A program made the position numbers and the translations under genes. A stretch of DNA of 19,302 bases, taken from assembly GCA_018817365.1 (NCBI GenBank), contig JAHISY010000128.1, forward strand, positions 1 to 19,302. Reading direction: 5' to 3'. This DNA is from Patescibacteria group bacterium (GTDB lineage: Bacteria; Patescibacteriota; Gracilibacteria; JAHISY01). This document shows, in pieces, positions 1 to 7,426 of this stretch (positions are counted from its first letter, which is position 1; every line of letters starts with the position of its first letter). The notes under the pieces are model-generated. The model did no database searches. It saw only the letters and a program-made list of their open reading frames with translations, and was not told where the DNA came from.

Positions 1-827
1 AATCCTTCCAATTTCATAACCCGCGAAATTCCCGCGAGATCTTTTTTAATTTCAATTTCCGCATTTGGGAAAATTTTTTTCGCGACCTCCCGCAATTTCC
101 TCGTCTGCCGCCCTCCGCCGAATTCAAGCAAAACAAAATCTGGCTTTTCCACGAGATTTGAAATTTGCGCGAGCAGCTTTCGAATCAAATCAAGACCGTC
201 CGCGCCGCCGAAAAGCGCGAGTCGCGGCTCGAATTTTTTTACGCCCGCGTCCACCGCTTTTGAATTTTCGGCAATGTACGGCAAGTTCGCGGCGATGATT
301 TCGAATTTACGCGACGGGATTTTTTCGAACAAATCCGAGCAAAAAAATTTCACCGCCGCTCTATTTTTTTTCGAATTTTTCCGCGCGACTGCGAGAGCAG
401 CTGCCGAAACATCGCTCGCGGAAACTTCGCATTTCGGCAGATTTTTTTTCACCGCAATCGCGATGCAGCCGCTTCCGCAGCCGACATCGAGCAAACTTCG
501 CGGTTGCAATTTCAGAATTTCTTCGACGAGCAGCTCGGTTTCCGGTCGCGGGACGAGGACGGCGGAATTCACGAAAAAGTCGAGTCCAAAAAATTCTTTC
601 GAATTCGTGAGCGCGGCGACAGAAATTCCCGCCGCTCGTTTTTTTTCAAGCGCGCGAAACTCAGATAATTTTTTTCCCGAAATTATTTCATTCGGACGCG
701 TGAAAATCCACTCCTTCGATTTGTTTAAAATGTGCGACAGCAAAACTTCCGCGTCGAGGCAGGGGAGAAGGGAGCGATCGAGAATTTCGGAAATCCGCAA
801 TTTACTCGTAATATTTTTTCCGCTCAT
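1..827 (-). CDS. prmC: Peptide chain release factor N5-glutamine methyltransferase, 3' end cut by window edge
   Basis: PrmC (HemK family) uses S-adenosylmethionine to methylate the Gln of the GGQ motif in release factors RF1/RF2 and so supports translation termination. The minus-strand frame is open from ATG at 827 to the left edge (275 codons; the family is usually about 280), so only a few C-terminal residues should be missing. Visible motifs are VPRPETE (residues 92-98), the SAM-binding loop DVGCGSG (114-120) and NLPY (181-184), the active-site motif usually written NPPY. The second residue is Leu instead of Pro, a tolerated variant by inference. The N-terminal helical domain is present, but its usual PxQYLxG stretch is degenerate (VAALTNSKEFFG). 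The start overlaps the end of rpsU by 26 bases in another frame, so the two are probably co-transcribed and translationally coupled. Confidence 0.93.
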   Translation of the reverse strand, partial: MSGKNITSKLRISEILDRSLLPCLDAEVLLSHILNKSKEWIFTRPNEIISGKKLSEFRALEKKRAAGISVAALTNSKEFFGLDFFVNSAVLVPRPETELLVEEILKLQPRSLLDVGCGSGCIAIAVKKNLPKCEVSASDVSAAALAVARKNSKKNRAAVKFFCSDLFEKIPSRKFEIIAANLPYIAENSKAVDAGVKKFEPRLALFGGADGLDLIRKLLAQISNLVEKPDFVLLEFGGGRQTRKLREVAKKIFPNAEIEIKKDLAGISRVMKLEG

Positions 828-1005
828 TTTCCGCGCGATGCTTTTCGCGAATCACCGCCGCACGTCTCTTTTTCAACGGAGAAACTCGGTCAGCGAGGAA
901 GCGCGAGTTGCGCGATTGCTTCACGAAACGCGTGGATTTGCGATTGAAGCGGGTGAGCAGCTGATCCGAACTCTCATCTCGTTTGCGCTGAACTTTGACA
1001 GTCAT
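802..1005 (-). CDS. rpsU: Small ribosomal subunit protein bS21
   Basis: A 67-residue, very basic protein with the bS21 layout: a short N-terminal strand (MTVKVQRKRDESSDQLLTRF), then long Arg/Lys-rich helices ending in KKYYE. bS21 is normally 55-75 residues and binds the 30S platform near the anti-Shine-Dalgarno region, where it helps initiation. The ATG start at 1005 has no clear Shine-Dalgarno sequence. The gene overlaps the start of prmC and has a promoter-like sequence about 50 bases upstream. The assignment rests on size, charge pattern and the conserved LLxRFxRK and KRRAA patches. The low complexity of basic proteins leaves some doubt. Confidence 0.75.
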   Translation of the reverse strand: MTVKVQRKRDESSDQLLTRFNRKSTRFVKQSRNSRFLADRVSPLKKRRAAVIREKHRAENERKKYYE

Positions 1006-1053
1006 TTGAAAATTTAAATGTTTCGAAGTTGTACCATGGTATTGCGGAGTGGG

Positions 1054-1082
1054 ATTTTAGAGCAGGCTTTTTGAAAAAGCAA
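1054..1082 (-). promoter_or_regulatory. Sigma-70-type promoter for rpsU-prmC
   Basis: Reading the minus strand, TTGCTT (1082-1077) and TAAAAT (1059-1054) are separated by exactly 17 bases. The -10 lies 48 bases before the rpsU ATG. The same -10 form (T/C)AAAAT occurs at the rnpB and pilin promoters in this window. Confidence 0.5.
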
Positions 1083-1123
1083 AATTAATTACAGTTTCAA
1101 ACTGATAATTGAAAACTAATGAA

Positions 1124-1477
1124 GCCCAAGTAAGCAGTAAGCCGAGTTCTGTCGTGGACAATCATTTATCTTCGCGGTGGGCAGATCGGAGGCTGTGCTC
1201 GCCTGATTCCGAATGCCAATCCCACCTTGCAGCCGAGAGGGTTTACCGCGCATCCCGATCACTCGGGAGCGAAGAGCGTAGCTCGATTCCAGAATTCGAA
1301 CATCGCTCAACTTTTCACCTTTTGCTCCACCGAGGCGGAGCTAGAGTAGTCTCTGTGGCACTTTCCCTATCCTCGCGGACGGTAGCCGTTAGCTACTCTC
1401 GTTGGCACGTGCTGCTCGGACTTTCCTCCCTCCGAATCCCGAAGAATTCAAAGAGCGATTGCCTTGCTTGCTTGGGC
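1124..1477 (-). ncRNA. rnpB: RNase P RNA (bacterial type A-like)
   Basis: This is the catalytic RNA of RNase P, which removes 5' leaders from tRNA precursors. On the minus strand the conserved blocks appear in order: GAGGAAAGTCCGAGCAGC (within 1411-1430; CR I/P4 5' strand), GGAAAGTGCCACAGAGAC (about 1349-1366; CR II-III region) and ACAGAACTCGGCTTA (1138-1152; CR V/P4 3' strand). The ends pair as helix P1: GCCCAAGCAAGCA at the 5' end with TGCTTACTTGGGC at the 3' end, 12 of 13 positions complementary, which sets the boundaries. The length, about 354 nt, is normal. A promoter fits 7 bases upstream of the inferred 5' end. Open frames on either strand here are incidental. Confidence 0.96.
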
Positions 1478-1484
1478 GACAGTT

Positions 1485-1513
1485 ATTTTGCCAGATTTGG
1501 ATTTTATTTTCAA
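1485..1513 (-). promoter_or_regulatory. Promoter of rnpB
   Basis: On the minus strand, TTGAAA (1513-1508) and CAAAAT (1490-1485) are spaced by 17 bases. The -10 ends 7 bases before the inferred first nucleotide of RNase P RNA (1477), which is the right distance for a direct start. The -35 overlaps the last codons of the small upstream ORF. Confidence 0.6.
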
Positions 1514-1659
1514 GTATAGATTAACGTTTCATTTTTCTTTCGTTCGGACTTTCGGAAAATTCCAAAAAGCACAAAAAGCAGCGGAATTCCGAGAATGTTA
1601 TTCCAACGAATGATATTTTTTGTTTGAGCAGAAATTTCTCGAAGTGGTCGATCACTCAT
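1510..1659 (-). pseudogene. Remnant resembling the C-terminus of a GldG-like ABC transporter auxiliary protein
   Basis: A 49-residue minus-strand frame, ATG at 1659 to TGA at 1510-1512. It reads as a charged segment with MSDRPLRE, then NIIRWNN, a single hydrophobic helix ILGIPLLFVLFGIF, and a basic tail RKSERKKNE. This order (RP motif, short helix, one membrane segment with IPLL, Arg-rich end) matches the C-terminal tail of GldG-type (ABC_transp_aux) proteins as recalled; no search was run. An in-frame TGA lies four codons upstream and no further similarity is seen, so it is either a decayed gene end or a genuine one-helix micro-protein. It ends at the -35 element of rnpB. Confidence 0.35.
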
Positions 1660-2066
1660 CGCACTGGATCAGGAGATTTTTGGTTTGAAAAAATAATTTA
1701 ACCCCAAAGTTGCTCCGCTCAAAACCTCTCTACTCTTCTGTTAAAAAACTCCCTGCTGTCCTCGAAAAACGCCTAGCTCTGCTAATTCCGCTCGTATAAA
1801 ACCTGACCCCTGCTCTGCTATCCACTTCCGTTTAACAACCGCCTTCTTCGCCGCCCCCTTGGCAGGGGGCTTTTCGTCTCTTGCTCCCTTGATAAGGGGA
1901 GATGCTCGCAGGGCAGAGGGGTTAGTTTCTAGCAGCACAATTATGGAATCCGCCGTGACGGACAGGAACCTCCAAATATTTTCTCAAATCGTTTTTCTCC
2001 TGAGCCATCGCATTCAAGCGAGTTGGAATTAATCATCTCTGGCTGTAAATGAATTAAAATAAACAG
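1660..2066. other. Non-coding spacer with two G/C-rich hairpins; probable interspersed repeat
   Basis: I see no convincing gene here. Two hairpins stand close together: GCCCCCT-TGGC-AGGGGGC followed by TTTT (1853-1874) and CTCCCTT-GAT-AAGGGGAG (1884-1901). The first would pass as a plus-strand intrinsic terminator, but no plus-strand gene lies upstream. The 65-codon minus-strand frame at 1741-1938 (PLIKG, then PPAKGAAKKA) looks like translated repeat rather than protein. At 2023-2051 there is a weak promoter candidate, TTGGAA-17-TAAATG, for the cluster starting at 2067. Confidence 0.4.
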
Positions 2067-3092
2067 GTGAAAAAAACGGCGTGGCTTTCTCGAAAATTGC
2101 CGGACAAAAAAGTGGAGTGTCTCGCCTGCCATCACCGCTGCAAGATTGCCGAAGGCAAAACCGGAATCTGCGGGGTGCGCGCGAACGAGGGCGGAGAGCT
2201 GAAACTTCTTGTTTTCGGACGCGCCGCGAGCGCGAATGTCGATCCGATCGAGAAGAAACCGCTCTTTCATTTTTTGCCCGGCACGCAAATTTTTTCTTTT
2301 GGAACGGTTGGTTGCAACTTTCGTTGCAGCTTTTGCCAAAATTTCGAAATCTCACAATTTTCAAAATCACACTCACGCGCGGAAATTGAGAAATTCGGCG
2401 TCAATCTTCCTCCTGAAAAAATCGTGGAAATTTGCGTTCGCGAAAAGATTTCCGCGATTGCGTACACTTACAACGAACCCGCCGTTTTTTTTGAATACGC
2501 GTTCGCGACTGCGAAACTCGCGCACGAAAAAGGGATTCGGAATGTTTTCGTCACGAGCGGATTCGAATCGCGCGAGGCGCTGGAAAAAATTCATCCCTTG
2601 CTCGACGCGGTGAATGTTGACCTCAAAAGTTTTCGCGACGATTTTTACATCAAAATCTGCGGGGGGAGGCTGCAGCCCGTACTCGAAAATATTCGCTGGC
2701 TGCACGCGAACAAAATTTGGCTGGAAGTCACGACGCTCGTGATCCCTCGCGGAAATGATTCGGAAAATGAACTGCGGGAGATTGCAGAATTTATTGCCGG
2801 CATCGACCCTGAAATTCCGTGGCACATCTCTCGCTATTTCCCTTGTTTTCAAATGCGAAATCCGCCGACCCCGATTGCCACTCTCGAAAAAGCTGCGGAG
2901 ATCGGCAAGCAGGCAGGTTTAAAAAATATTTATGTTGGAAACATTTCGCACAGTAATTTTGAAAACACGATTTGTCCGAAATGCGGAGAAGTCGTGATTC
3001 GGCGGAGCGGCTATTTCACAGAGAATTTTTTGGCGGGAGATCGTTGCAAAAATTGCGGCGGGGAAATTGCAGGAGTTTTTGAAAAAGTTTAA
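2067..3092 (+). CDS. AmmeMemoRadiSam system radical SAM enzyme
   Basis: A radical SAM protein of the family named after its constant partners AMMECR1 and MEMO; it is related to pyruvate formate-lyase activating enzymes, and its substrate is unknown to me. The 4Fe-4S/SAM motif is GCNFRCSFCQN, with Cys83, Cys87 and Cys90 (CxxxCxxC). An N-terminal Cys cluster (Cys18, 21, 25 and Cys35 in TGICGVR) and a C-terminal zinc-ribbon-like pair (CPKC at 303-306, CKNC at 327-330) are both typical of this family. The length of 341 residues is normal. Translation starts at GTG 2067; an in-frame TAA at 2055-2057 excludes a longer form. It is the first gene of a three-gene cluster, 32 bases ahead of the MEMO-like gene. 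Confidence 0.93.
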   Translation: MKKTAWLSRKLPDKKVECLACHHRCKIAEGKTGICGVRANEGGELKLLVFGRAASANVDPIEKKPLFHFLPGTQIFSFGTVGCNFRCSFCQNFEISQFSKSHSRAEIEKFGVNLPPEKIVEICVREKISAIAYTYNEPAVFFEYAFATAKLAHEKGIRNVFVTSGFESREALEKIHPLLDAVNVDLKSFRDDFYIKICGGRLQPVLENIRWLHANKIWLEVTTLVIPRGNDSENELREIAEFIAGIDPEIPWHISRYFPCFQMRNPPTPIATLEKAAEIGKQAGLKNIYVGNISHSNFENTICPKCGEVVIRRSGYFTENFLAGDRCKNCGGEIAGVFEKV

Positions 3093-3124
3093 TTTAGGTT
3101 TGAAATCTTTGACCTAAAATCCAA

Positions 3125-3892
3125 ATGATTCGAAAAACAGCAGTCGCCGGAACTTTTTATCCCGCTGATTCGGAGGAATTAAAAAAAATGGTGGATGGAT
3201 TTCTTGCGACGGCGGAAGATTCCAAATTTAAAAATTTGCGGGGAATAATCGCTCCGCATGCGGGGTATATTTTTTCCGGAAAAACTGCAGGGACGGGTTT
3301 TCGACAGTTTGCGAGTTTGCCGAAAAAACCGCGGCGAGTTTTTATTCTTGCGCCGGCGCATTTTTCGGCAGTCGGAGTTTCGGTCGGCGATTTCGAATTT
3401 TACGAAACTCCACTTGGAAAAGTGGAAGTCGATCGCGAAATTTGCGGGGAGCTGCTGCAGAGTCCGGAGTTTGAATTCGTGCCGGAAGCGCACGCACACG
3501 AACATTCGATCGAAGTGCAGCTGCCGTTTTTGATTCGGAGTCTGCCGAATTTCAAAATCGTGCCGATTTTGTGCGGAGATATTTCTCCGAAAATTCTCGC
3601 AAGCGCGCTCGAAAAATATTTCACGGCGGAAGAAAATCTTTTTGTGATTTCGAGCGATCTCTCTCATTTTTTTCCGCTGGAAATTGCGCAGCAAAAAGAT
3701 TCAAAAACTCTCGGAATCATCACTTTACTTGATTTCGAAAACGCAGGAGAAATCGATGCGTGCGGAAAAATTCCGATTCTCACTGCGATGCAGCTTGCCA
3801 AAAAAATCAGACTTCTCGATTATTCAACTTCAGCGGAAGCGAGCGGGGATTCCGAAAGTGTGGTCGGATACGCTTCTCTCGCGATTTTTTAA
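3125..3892 (+). CDS. MEMO1 family protein (AmmeMemoRadiSam system protein B)
   Basis: A 255-residue member of the MEMO family, whose fold resembles extradiol-type dioxygenases; human MEMO1 is a metal-binding protein, and the bacterial role is not established. Family landmarks are RKTAVAGTFYP at the N-terminus, APHAGYIFSGKTAG (metal-ligand His region), LAPAHFSAV (in place of the common LGPSHH, keeping one His), HAHEHSIEVQLPFL, SSDLSHF and the terminal SVVGYASLAIF. The gene is full length with an ATG start. It sits between the radical SAM enzyme and the AMMECR1-like gene, only 9 bases before the latter, so the three products very likely act together. Confidence 0.93.
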   Translation: MIRKTAVAGTFYPADSEELKKMVDGFLATAEDSKFKNLRGIIAPHAGYIFSGKTAGTGFRQFASLPKKPRRVFILAPAHFSAVGVSVGDFEFYETPLGKVEVDREICGELLQSPEFEFVPEAHAHEHSIEVQLPFLIRSLPNFKIVPILCGDISPKILASALEKYFTAEENLFVISSDLSHFFPLEIAQQKDSKTLGIITLLDFENAGEIDACGKIPILTAMQLAKKIRLLDYSTSAEASGDSESVVGYASLAIF

Positions 3893-3901
3893 TTTTCAAA
3901 A

Positions 3902-4492
3902 ATGCTTTCGAAAGGTTCCCGGAAGAAATTACTCGAAATCGCGCGCCGATCGATTGCAGCACAGCTCGAAAATCGCAGATTCGAAATGGGAAAAATTGCG
4001 GAAGAACTTAAAAAAATTCGGGCGACTTTCGTGACGCTCACAAAAAACAAGGAGTTGCGCGGCTGCATCGGTTCTCTCGAAGCTCGCCAAACTCTAGTCG
4101 AAGACGTGAGACAGAATGCGATTACGGCTGCTTTCGGCGATCCGCGTTTTCCGCCTCTCTCGTCAAGAGAGTTCGCGGAAATCAAAATTGAAATTTCGAT
4201 TCTCACTCCGCCGCGGGATTTGGAATATTCGAACGCGGCGGATTTGCTTGCGAAATTACGGGCGGGAAAGGATGGGGTGATTCTTTCGAGCGGCTGGAAT
4301 TCGGCGACTTTTCTCCCGCAAGTTTGGAAGGAATTGCAGAGAAAAGAGGAATTTCTCGGAAGTTTATGTGTGAAAGCGGGGTTGCCGTTCAACGCGTGGA
4401 GATCGGGAAAATTAAAAATCCAAATTTACGAAGCGGAAAAATTTGGAGAAAGATTAGGGAAAAGAATTAGGGAGAAATTTGCTCAATTTTAA
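3902..4492 (+). CDS. AMMECR1 domain protein (AmmeMemoRadiSam system protein A)
   Basis: A 196-residue AMMECR1-domain protein. Diagnostic segments are LRGCIGSLEA (the invariant LRGCIG motif), DPRFPPLSSREF, IEISILTPP, the AADLLAKLRAGKDGVIL stretch, FLPQVW and FLGSLCVKAGLP. The biochemical function of the family is unknown; the conserved LRGCIG loop is thought to form a binding or catalytic surface. It is the last gene of the cluster and is followed by an AT-rich hairpin with a short T-run at 4542-4560. Confidence 0.94.
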   Translation: MLSKGSRKKLLEIARRSIAAQLENRRFEMGKIAEELKKIRATFVTLTKNKELRGCIGSLEARQTLVEDVRQNAITAAFGDPRFPPLSSREFAEIKIEISILTPPRDLEYSNAADLLAKLRAGKDGVILSSGWNSATFLPQVWKELQRKEEFLGSLCVKAGLPFNAWRSGKLKIQIYEAEKFGERLGKRIREKFAQF

Positions 4493-4541
4493 TTTTATTA
4501 ATCAACACTAATTCTTAATCTTAATTCCTGTCCCTAATTCT

Positions 4542-4560
4542 AATTTGCGAAGCAAATTTT
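4542..4560 (+). terminator. Candidate intrinsic terminator after the AMMECR1 gene
   Basis: AATTTGC-GAA-GCAAATT followed by TT: a 7-bp stem with a 3-base loop and a short T-run, 50 bases after the AMMECR1-like stop. The stem is AT-rich and the T-run short, so termination would be weak. Confidence 0.35.
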
Positions 4561-4561
4561 C

Positions 4562-4637
4562 TGGTCGGGGTAGCCGGACTTGAACCGACGACCTCACGCC
4601 CCCCAGGCGTGCGCGCTACCAACTGCGCCATACCCCG
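4562..4637 (-). tRNA. tRNA-Pro (anticodon GGG)
   Basis: A full cloverleaf on the minus strand: acceptor stem CGGGGTA/TACCCCG, D-arm GCGC-AGTTGGTA-GCGC, anticodon arm CACGC-CTGGGGG-GCGTG with anticodon GGG and G37, T-arm GTCGG-TTCAAGT-CCGGC. Discriminator A and an encoded CCA tail (4562-4564). The C1:G72 pair and A73 are bacterial tRNA-Pro identity elements. Confidence 0.97.
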
Positions 4638-4648
4638 ATATTTAGAGA

Positions 4649-4720
4649 TTGGAATTTGAAATTTGATATTGGAAGTGAGTATTTTTCCACTTTCCACTTT
4701 CCAATGTTCAACTTCCATTT
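4649..4720. repeat. Two period-7 tracts between the tRNA-Pro genes
   Basis: The inter-tRNA spacer is largely built of degenerate heptamers: TTGGAAT, TTGAAAT, TTGATAT (from 4649) and, from 4687, CCACTTT, CCACTTT, CCAATGT, TCAACTT, CCATTTT. The two halves are roughly complementary (TTGGAA versus TTCCAA). Confidence 0.6.
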
Positions 4721-4796
4721 TGGTCGGGGTGGCGGGACTTGAACCCACGACCTCGTCGTCCCGAACGACGCGCGCTACCAACTGCGCTACACCCCG
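4721..4796 (-). tRNA. tRNA-Pro (anticodon CGG)
   Basis: A full cloverleaf on the minus strand: acceptor stem CGGGGTG/CACCCCG, the same D-arm as the neighbour, anticodon arm CGTCG-TTCGGGA-CGACG with anticodon CGG and G37, T-arm GTGGG-TTCAAGT-CCCGC, discriminator A and encoded CCA. It lies upstream of tRNA-Pro(GGG) on the same strand, so the pair may be one transcript. Similar D-arms suggest a tandem duplication followed by anticodon divergence (inference). Confidence 0.97.
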
Positions 4797-4910
4797 AATT
4801 TAGAAGTTTAAAATTAGATATTGGATTTTTGACCGAAGCATTTTAGCCTAGTAACAATTCAAAAAACATTTTTAATAATCTAGATAACTCGAACACTCCT
4901 AACATTTATT

Positions 4911-5354
4911 TTACCGGCGCAGCCGTGTGAGTTCTTTCTGAAAACTCGCGACATCTTTAAATTCACGGTAAACGGAGGCGTAGCGAATGTACGCCACATC
5001 ATCAAGCTGCTTGAGGCATCGCATCACGAGATTACCGATTTTGCGCGAGTCAACTTCTTTCTCTCCCCGCAATTCTTCTTCAATCGCATTCAAAATCGTG
5101 TCAACTTGGTCTTTCCTCACCGGTCTTTTTTGGCAAGCTACCCACAACGATTTTTCTAATTTTTCGCGGTTGAAAGGCTCGCGCGTACCATCTTTTTTTA
5201 CCACCACGAAACTCGCCGCATCTACTCGCTCGTACGTCGTGAAACGAAATTTGCATTTGTTGCATTCCCGCCGCCGCCGAATCGCGTTGCCATTCTCAGT
5301 TTCGCGAGAATCAATCACGCTGGTATCCGCGGCTCCGCATTTTTGACAGTACAT
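4911..5354 (-). CDS. nrdR: Transcriptional repressor NrdR
   Basis: NrdR senses adenine nucleotides and represses ribonucleotide reductase genes by binding NrdR boxes. The 147-residue protein has the N-terminal zinc ribbon (Cys3, Cys6, Cys31, Cys34; MYCQKC and CNKC), the RRRREC segment, the linker FTTYERV, and the ATP-cone from about residue 48 (VVVKKDGTREPFNREKLEKS) to VAYIRYASVYREFKD. The usual MxCPxC is MYCQKC here. No ribonucleotide reductase gene and no clear NrdR box are seen in the window, so its targets must lie elsewhere. Confidence 0.96.
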   Translation of the reverse strand: MYCQKCGAADTSVIDSRETENGNAIRRRRECNKCKFRFTTYERVDAASFVVVKKDGTREPFNREKLEKSLWVACQKRPVRKDQVDTILNAIEEELRGEKEVDSRKIGNLVMRCLKQLDDVAYIRYASVYREFKDVASFQKELTRLRR

Positions 5355-5715
5355 AAAATTTTAAATTTTAAGTTTCAAATTCTTGTCCGCCGTAGTTCGC
5401 CGCGGCGGACGGAGGAGGATTCAAACAATTTTCAATTTTGAAATTTCTATCTAGAAATTTACCCAAAATCTTGGGGTTTGGGAAGGGGAGGAGCGGATTA
5501 ATTTTCAATTTCAAAGTAAAACTTCTTTCTCGGAAAGAAAATCGAACGAAAGGGCAATCTGATTACAGGGAATAAATCGCTTGCTGAAAATCGATTAAGC
5601 CTAGCGGAAGTTCGCGAGAGATCGATAATCTCTCGTGATTACCATTTTTTTCGGTGGAATCTTGGGAAATATCTCGTTGTTTTTATAAAAGAGAAATTAA
5701 TTTAGAATCTTCGCG
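5355..5715. other. Non-coding spacer upstream of nrdR and gmk (divergent)
   Basis: No gene is supported. It contains a period-7 AT tract near 5357-5380, a GC-rich stem TCCGCC/GGCGGA around 5392-5413, and a hairpin CGAGAGAT-CGATA-ATCTCTCG at 5615-5635. The right end holds the gmk promoter. A short minus-strand open frame around 5510-5600 is interrupted by stops and is not called. Confidence 0.4.
5662..5689 (+). promoter_or_regulatory. Candidate promoter of gmk
   Basis: TTGGGA (5662-5667) and TATAAA (5684-5689) with a 16-base spacer, 26 bases before the gmk ATG. Confidence 0.45.
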
Positions 5716-6297
5716 ATGGTTGGAAAACTTTTTCTCGTTGTCGGTCCGAGCGGCGTGGGCAAGGGCACGCTCGTGAATCGGTTGCGCGAGCGGCATCCCG
5801 AATTTTATTTTTCGCCGTCGGCAACTACGCGTATCCCGCGAAAAGGCGAGAAGGAAGGAAGGCAATATCATTTTTTTTCAGAGGAAGAATTCGCAAAAAT
5901 GGAGAGTGCGGGTAAATTCCTCGAAACCGCCACTGTCCACGAAACCGAAAAATATGGCATTCTGCGCGAACCGATTTTACGCGCTATTCAAAACGGGAAG
6001 GTGGTGATTCGCGAAGTGGACATTCAGGGTCTTCGAAAAATTCACGAAAATTTTAAAAAAGAAAAGTTCGCGGCAATTTTTATTTTGCCACCGGATTTCG
6101 TAACACTCGAAAAAAGAATTTTGAAGAGACAGCCAAAAATTTCGGAAACGGAATTGGCTCGAAGATTAAAAAGCGCGGCGGAAGAAATTGCGCAAAAAAA
6201 TCTTGCTGATTTCGAAGTGGTTTCCGGTGAAGGGAAGATCGAAAAAATGGTGGCGGAAGTCGAAAACTTCATCGCGCGCGAAACCGAAATTAACTGA
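5716..6297 (+). CDS. gmk: Guanylate kinase
   Basis: Guanylate kinase phosphorylates GMP to GDP with ATP. At 193 residues it is of normal length. The P-loop is GPSGVGKGT (residues 10-18), followed by the GMP-binding region SPSATTRIPRKGEKEGRQYHF (here with SATTR and GRQYHF; the common form is SVTTR...GxxYHF), then FLETATVH, YG and the VIREVDIQG segment (usual form LDIDVQG). The LID Arg residues lie in RILKRQP and ARRLKSA. Its last 8 bases overlap the end of ftsX on the opposite strand. Confidence 0.96.
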   Translation: MVGKLFLVVGPSGVGKGTLVNRLRERHPEFYFSPSATTRIPRKGEKEGRQYHFFSEEEFAKMESAGKFLETATVHETEKYGILREPILRAIQNGKVVIREVDIQGLRKIHENFKKEKFAAIFILPPDFVTLEKRILKRQPKISETELARRLKSAAEEIAQKNLADFEVVSGEGKIEKMVAEVENFIARETEIN

Positions 6298-7249
6298 GGA
6301 TAACCTCACGGCTAGTGAGATAACGGTGCGTGGCGATGAAACTCGCGAATGTGCCAATCACGATTGCGGCGATGATTTGCCAGCTCAAAATCAAACCGAA
6401 ACCGCTGCTGAAATTTTCAATGGTGGTGGCGAGTATTTCTCCAAAACTGCCGTATGGTCCGCCACTGAAAATCGCGGGATTGAATCTAGAAAGTCCGAGA
6501 AAGAAGATTCCCGCACCGATGAGGCTCGCAGCGAATCCGAAGAAAACGCCCTCCAAAATGAAAGGGAGGCGAATGAATTGCTTCGTCGCGCCGACGAGTC
6601 GCATGATTCCGATTTCCATTCCGCGCAAAAAAATCGCAAGGCGGAGGACGGCGACAATTATCAGAATCGCGAGCGCGGAAAAGATAAGCGTGGCCACGAA
6701 ACTGATTTTCGAAAGCGTGCGGTCGAGCGCGATGATTTTATCAGCCGTCTGAATCGCGAGCTTCCCCGTCGCCGGCGTGTCGAGATTGAAAAGCCCGCCG
6801 TACCGGCTACTGTCGAGAAATTTGATAATTTCCTCGTGGAGCTCGGCATCTGCGGAAATCACGAGCGTGGCGGGGAGCGGCGATTCTTGCGTGTTTGCTT
6901 GCAGCCATGCGGAGAGTTGACGGTTTGTTTTTCCGAAATTTTTCACAAAATTCACGAAGGCCTGCTCGCTCGAAATAAAACTCACCTCGCGGATCTCAGG
7001 AAAAGTTTCGCGCAAATCGGATTCGATCGCGCTCGCTTGAAACTCGCTTGCCGGTTTCACAAAATTCAACGCAAGATCAAGTCGCGAATTCACGAGATTA
7101 AGCGTGGTTTTTTGGAATGCGTTTGCAAAAAGAATTCCGTTAAAAAGCATGAAAAGCAACGTGATCACCAGCACCGCCACCGCACTCGTGAGTCCGTTGC
7201 GGTAGATGTTTTGAGCAGTCATCCGGAGAATGCGGAGAAGGAGGATCAT
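6290..7249 (-). CDS. ftsX: Cell division protein FtsX (permease-like)
   Basis: FtsX is the membrane subunit of the FtsEX complex, which couples ATP hydrolysis in the cytoplasm to activation of cell-wall hydrolases outside. The 319 residues show the family topology: a first membrane helix at about 20-45, a large extracytoplasmic domain to about 180, then three helices (about 181-208, 228-252, 288-310). Signature segments are MRLVGATKQFIRLPFILEG (the conserved RLVGA..FI..PF..EG loop) and the N-terminal NIYRNG. The usual partner ftsE is not adjacent: the 177 bases upstream are AT-rich and non-coding. The 3' end converges with gmk. A long plus-strand frame opposite this gene is its shadow. Confidence 0.93.
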   Translation of the reverse strand: MILLLRILRMTAQNIYRNGLTSAVAVLVITLLFMLFNGILFANAFQKTTLNLVNSRLDLALNFVKPASEFQASAIESDLRETFPEIREVSFISSEQAFVNFVKNFGKTNRQLSAWLQANTQESPLPATLVISADAELHEEIIKFLDSSRYGGLFNLDTPATGKLAIQTADKIIALDRTLSKISFVATLIFSALAILIIVAVLRLAIFLRGMEIGIMRLVGATKQFIRLPFILEGVFFGFAASLIGAGIFFLGLSRFNPAIFSGGPYGSFGEILATTIENFSSGFGLILSWQIIAAIVIGTFASFIATHRYLTSREVILS

Positions 7250-7426
7250 TGGTGCTGAGTGCTAGAATTTTTTAAGAGAAAAGGTTAGTGCTTCTAATTG
7301 GTTCCCAAATTTTCAATTCTCAATTTACTAATTTTCAAACAATTTTTAATGTATTAATTTTTCAATTATCCAAACTGCTTAAAAAGTTAGTTTAAAAAAA
7401 TTAAATTATTTAGCCATTGGAAATTG

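Noticed and set aside
274..1017. Plus-strand 247-codon frame opposite prmC and rpsU
   Set aside because: The minus strand encodes PrmC and bS21 with conserved motifs. The plus frame is a Phe/Ser/Arg-rich shadow.
1109..1519. Plus-strand 136-codon frame over the RNase P RNA
   Set aside because: The region is rnpB on the minus strand; the frame has no protein character and crosses conserved RNA blocks.
1741..1938. 65-codon minus-strand frame
   Set aside because: The sequence is dominated by hairpin-forming C/G runs and looks like a translated interspersed repeat.
5510..5655. Possible small minus-strand gene upstream of nrdR
   Set aside because: Two short open segments exist in different frames separated by stops, with no motif or start that joins them.
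6188..7258. Plus-strand 356-codon frame, longer than ftsX itself
   Set aside because: It is highly charged, low-complexity and antisense to ftsX, whose membrane topology and conserved loop are clear.
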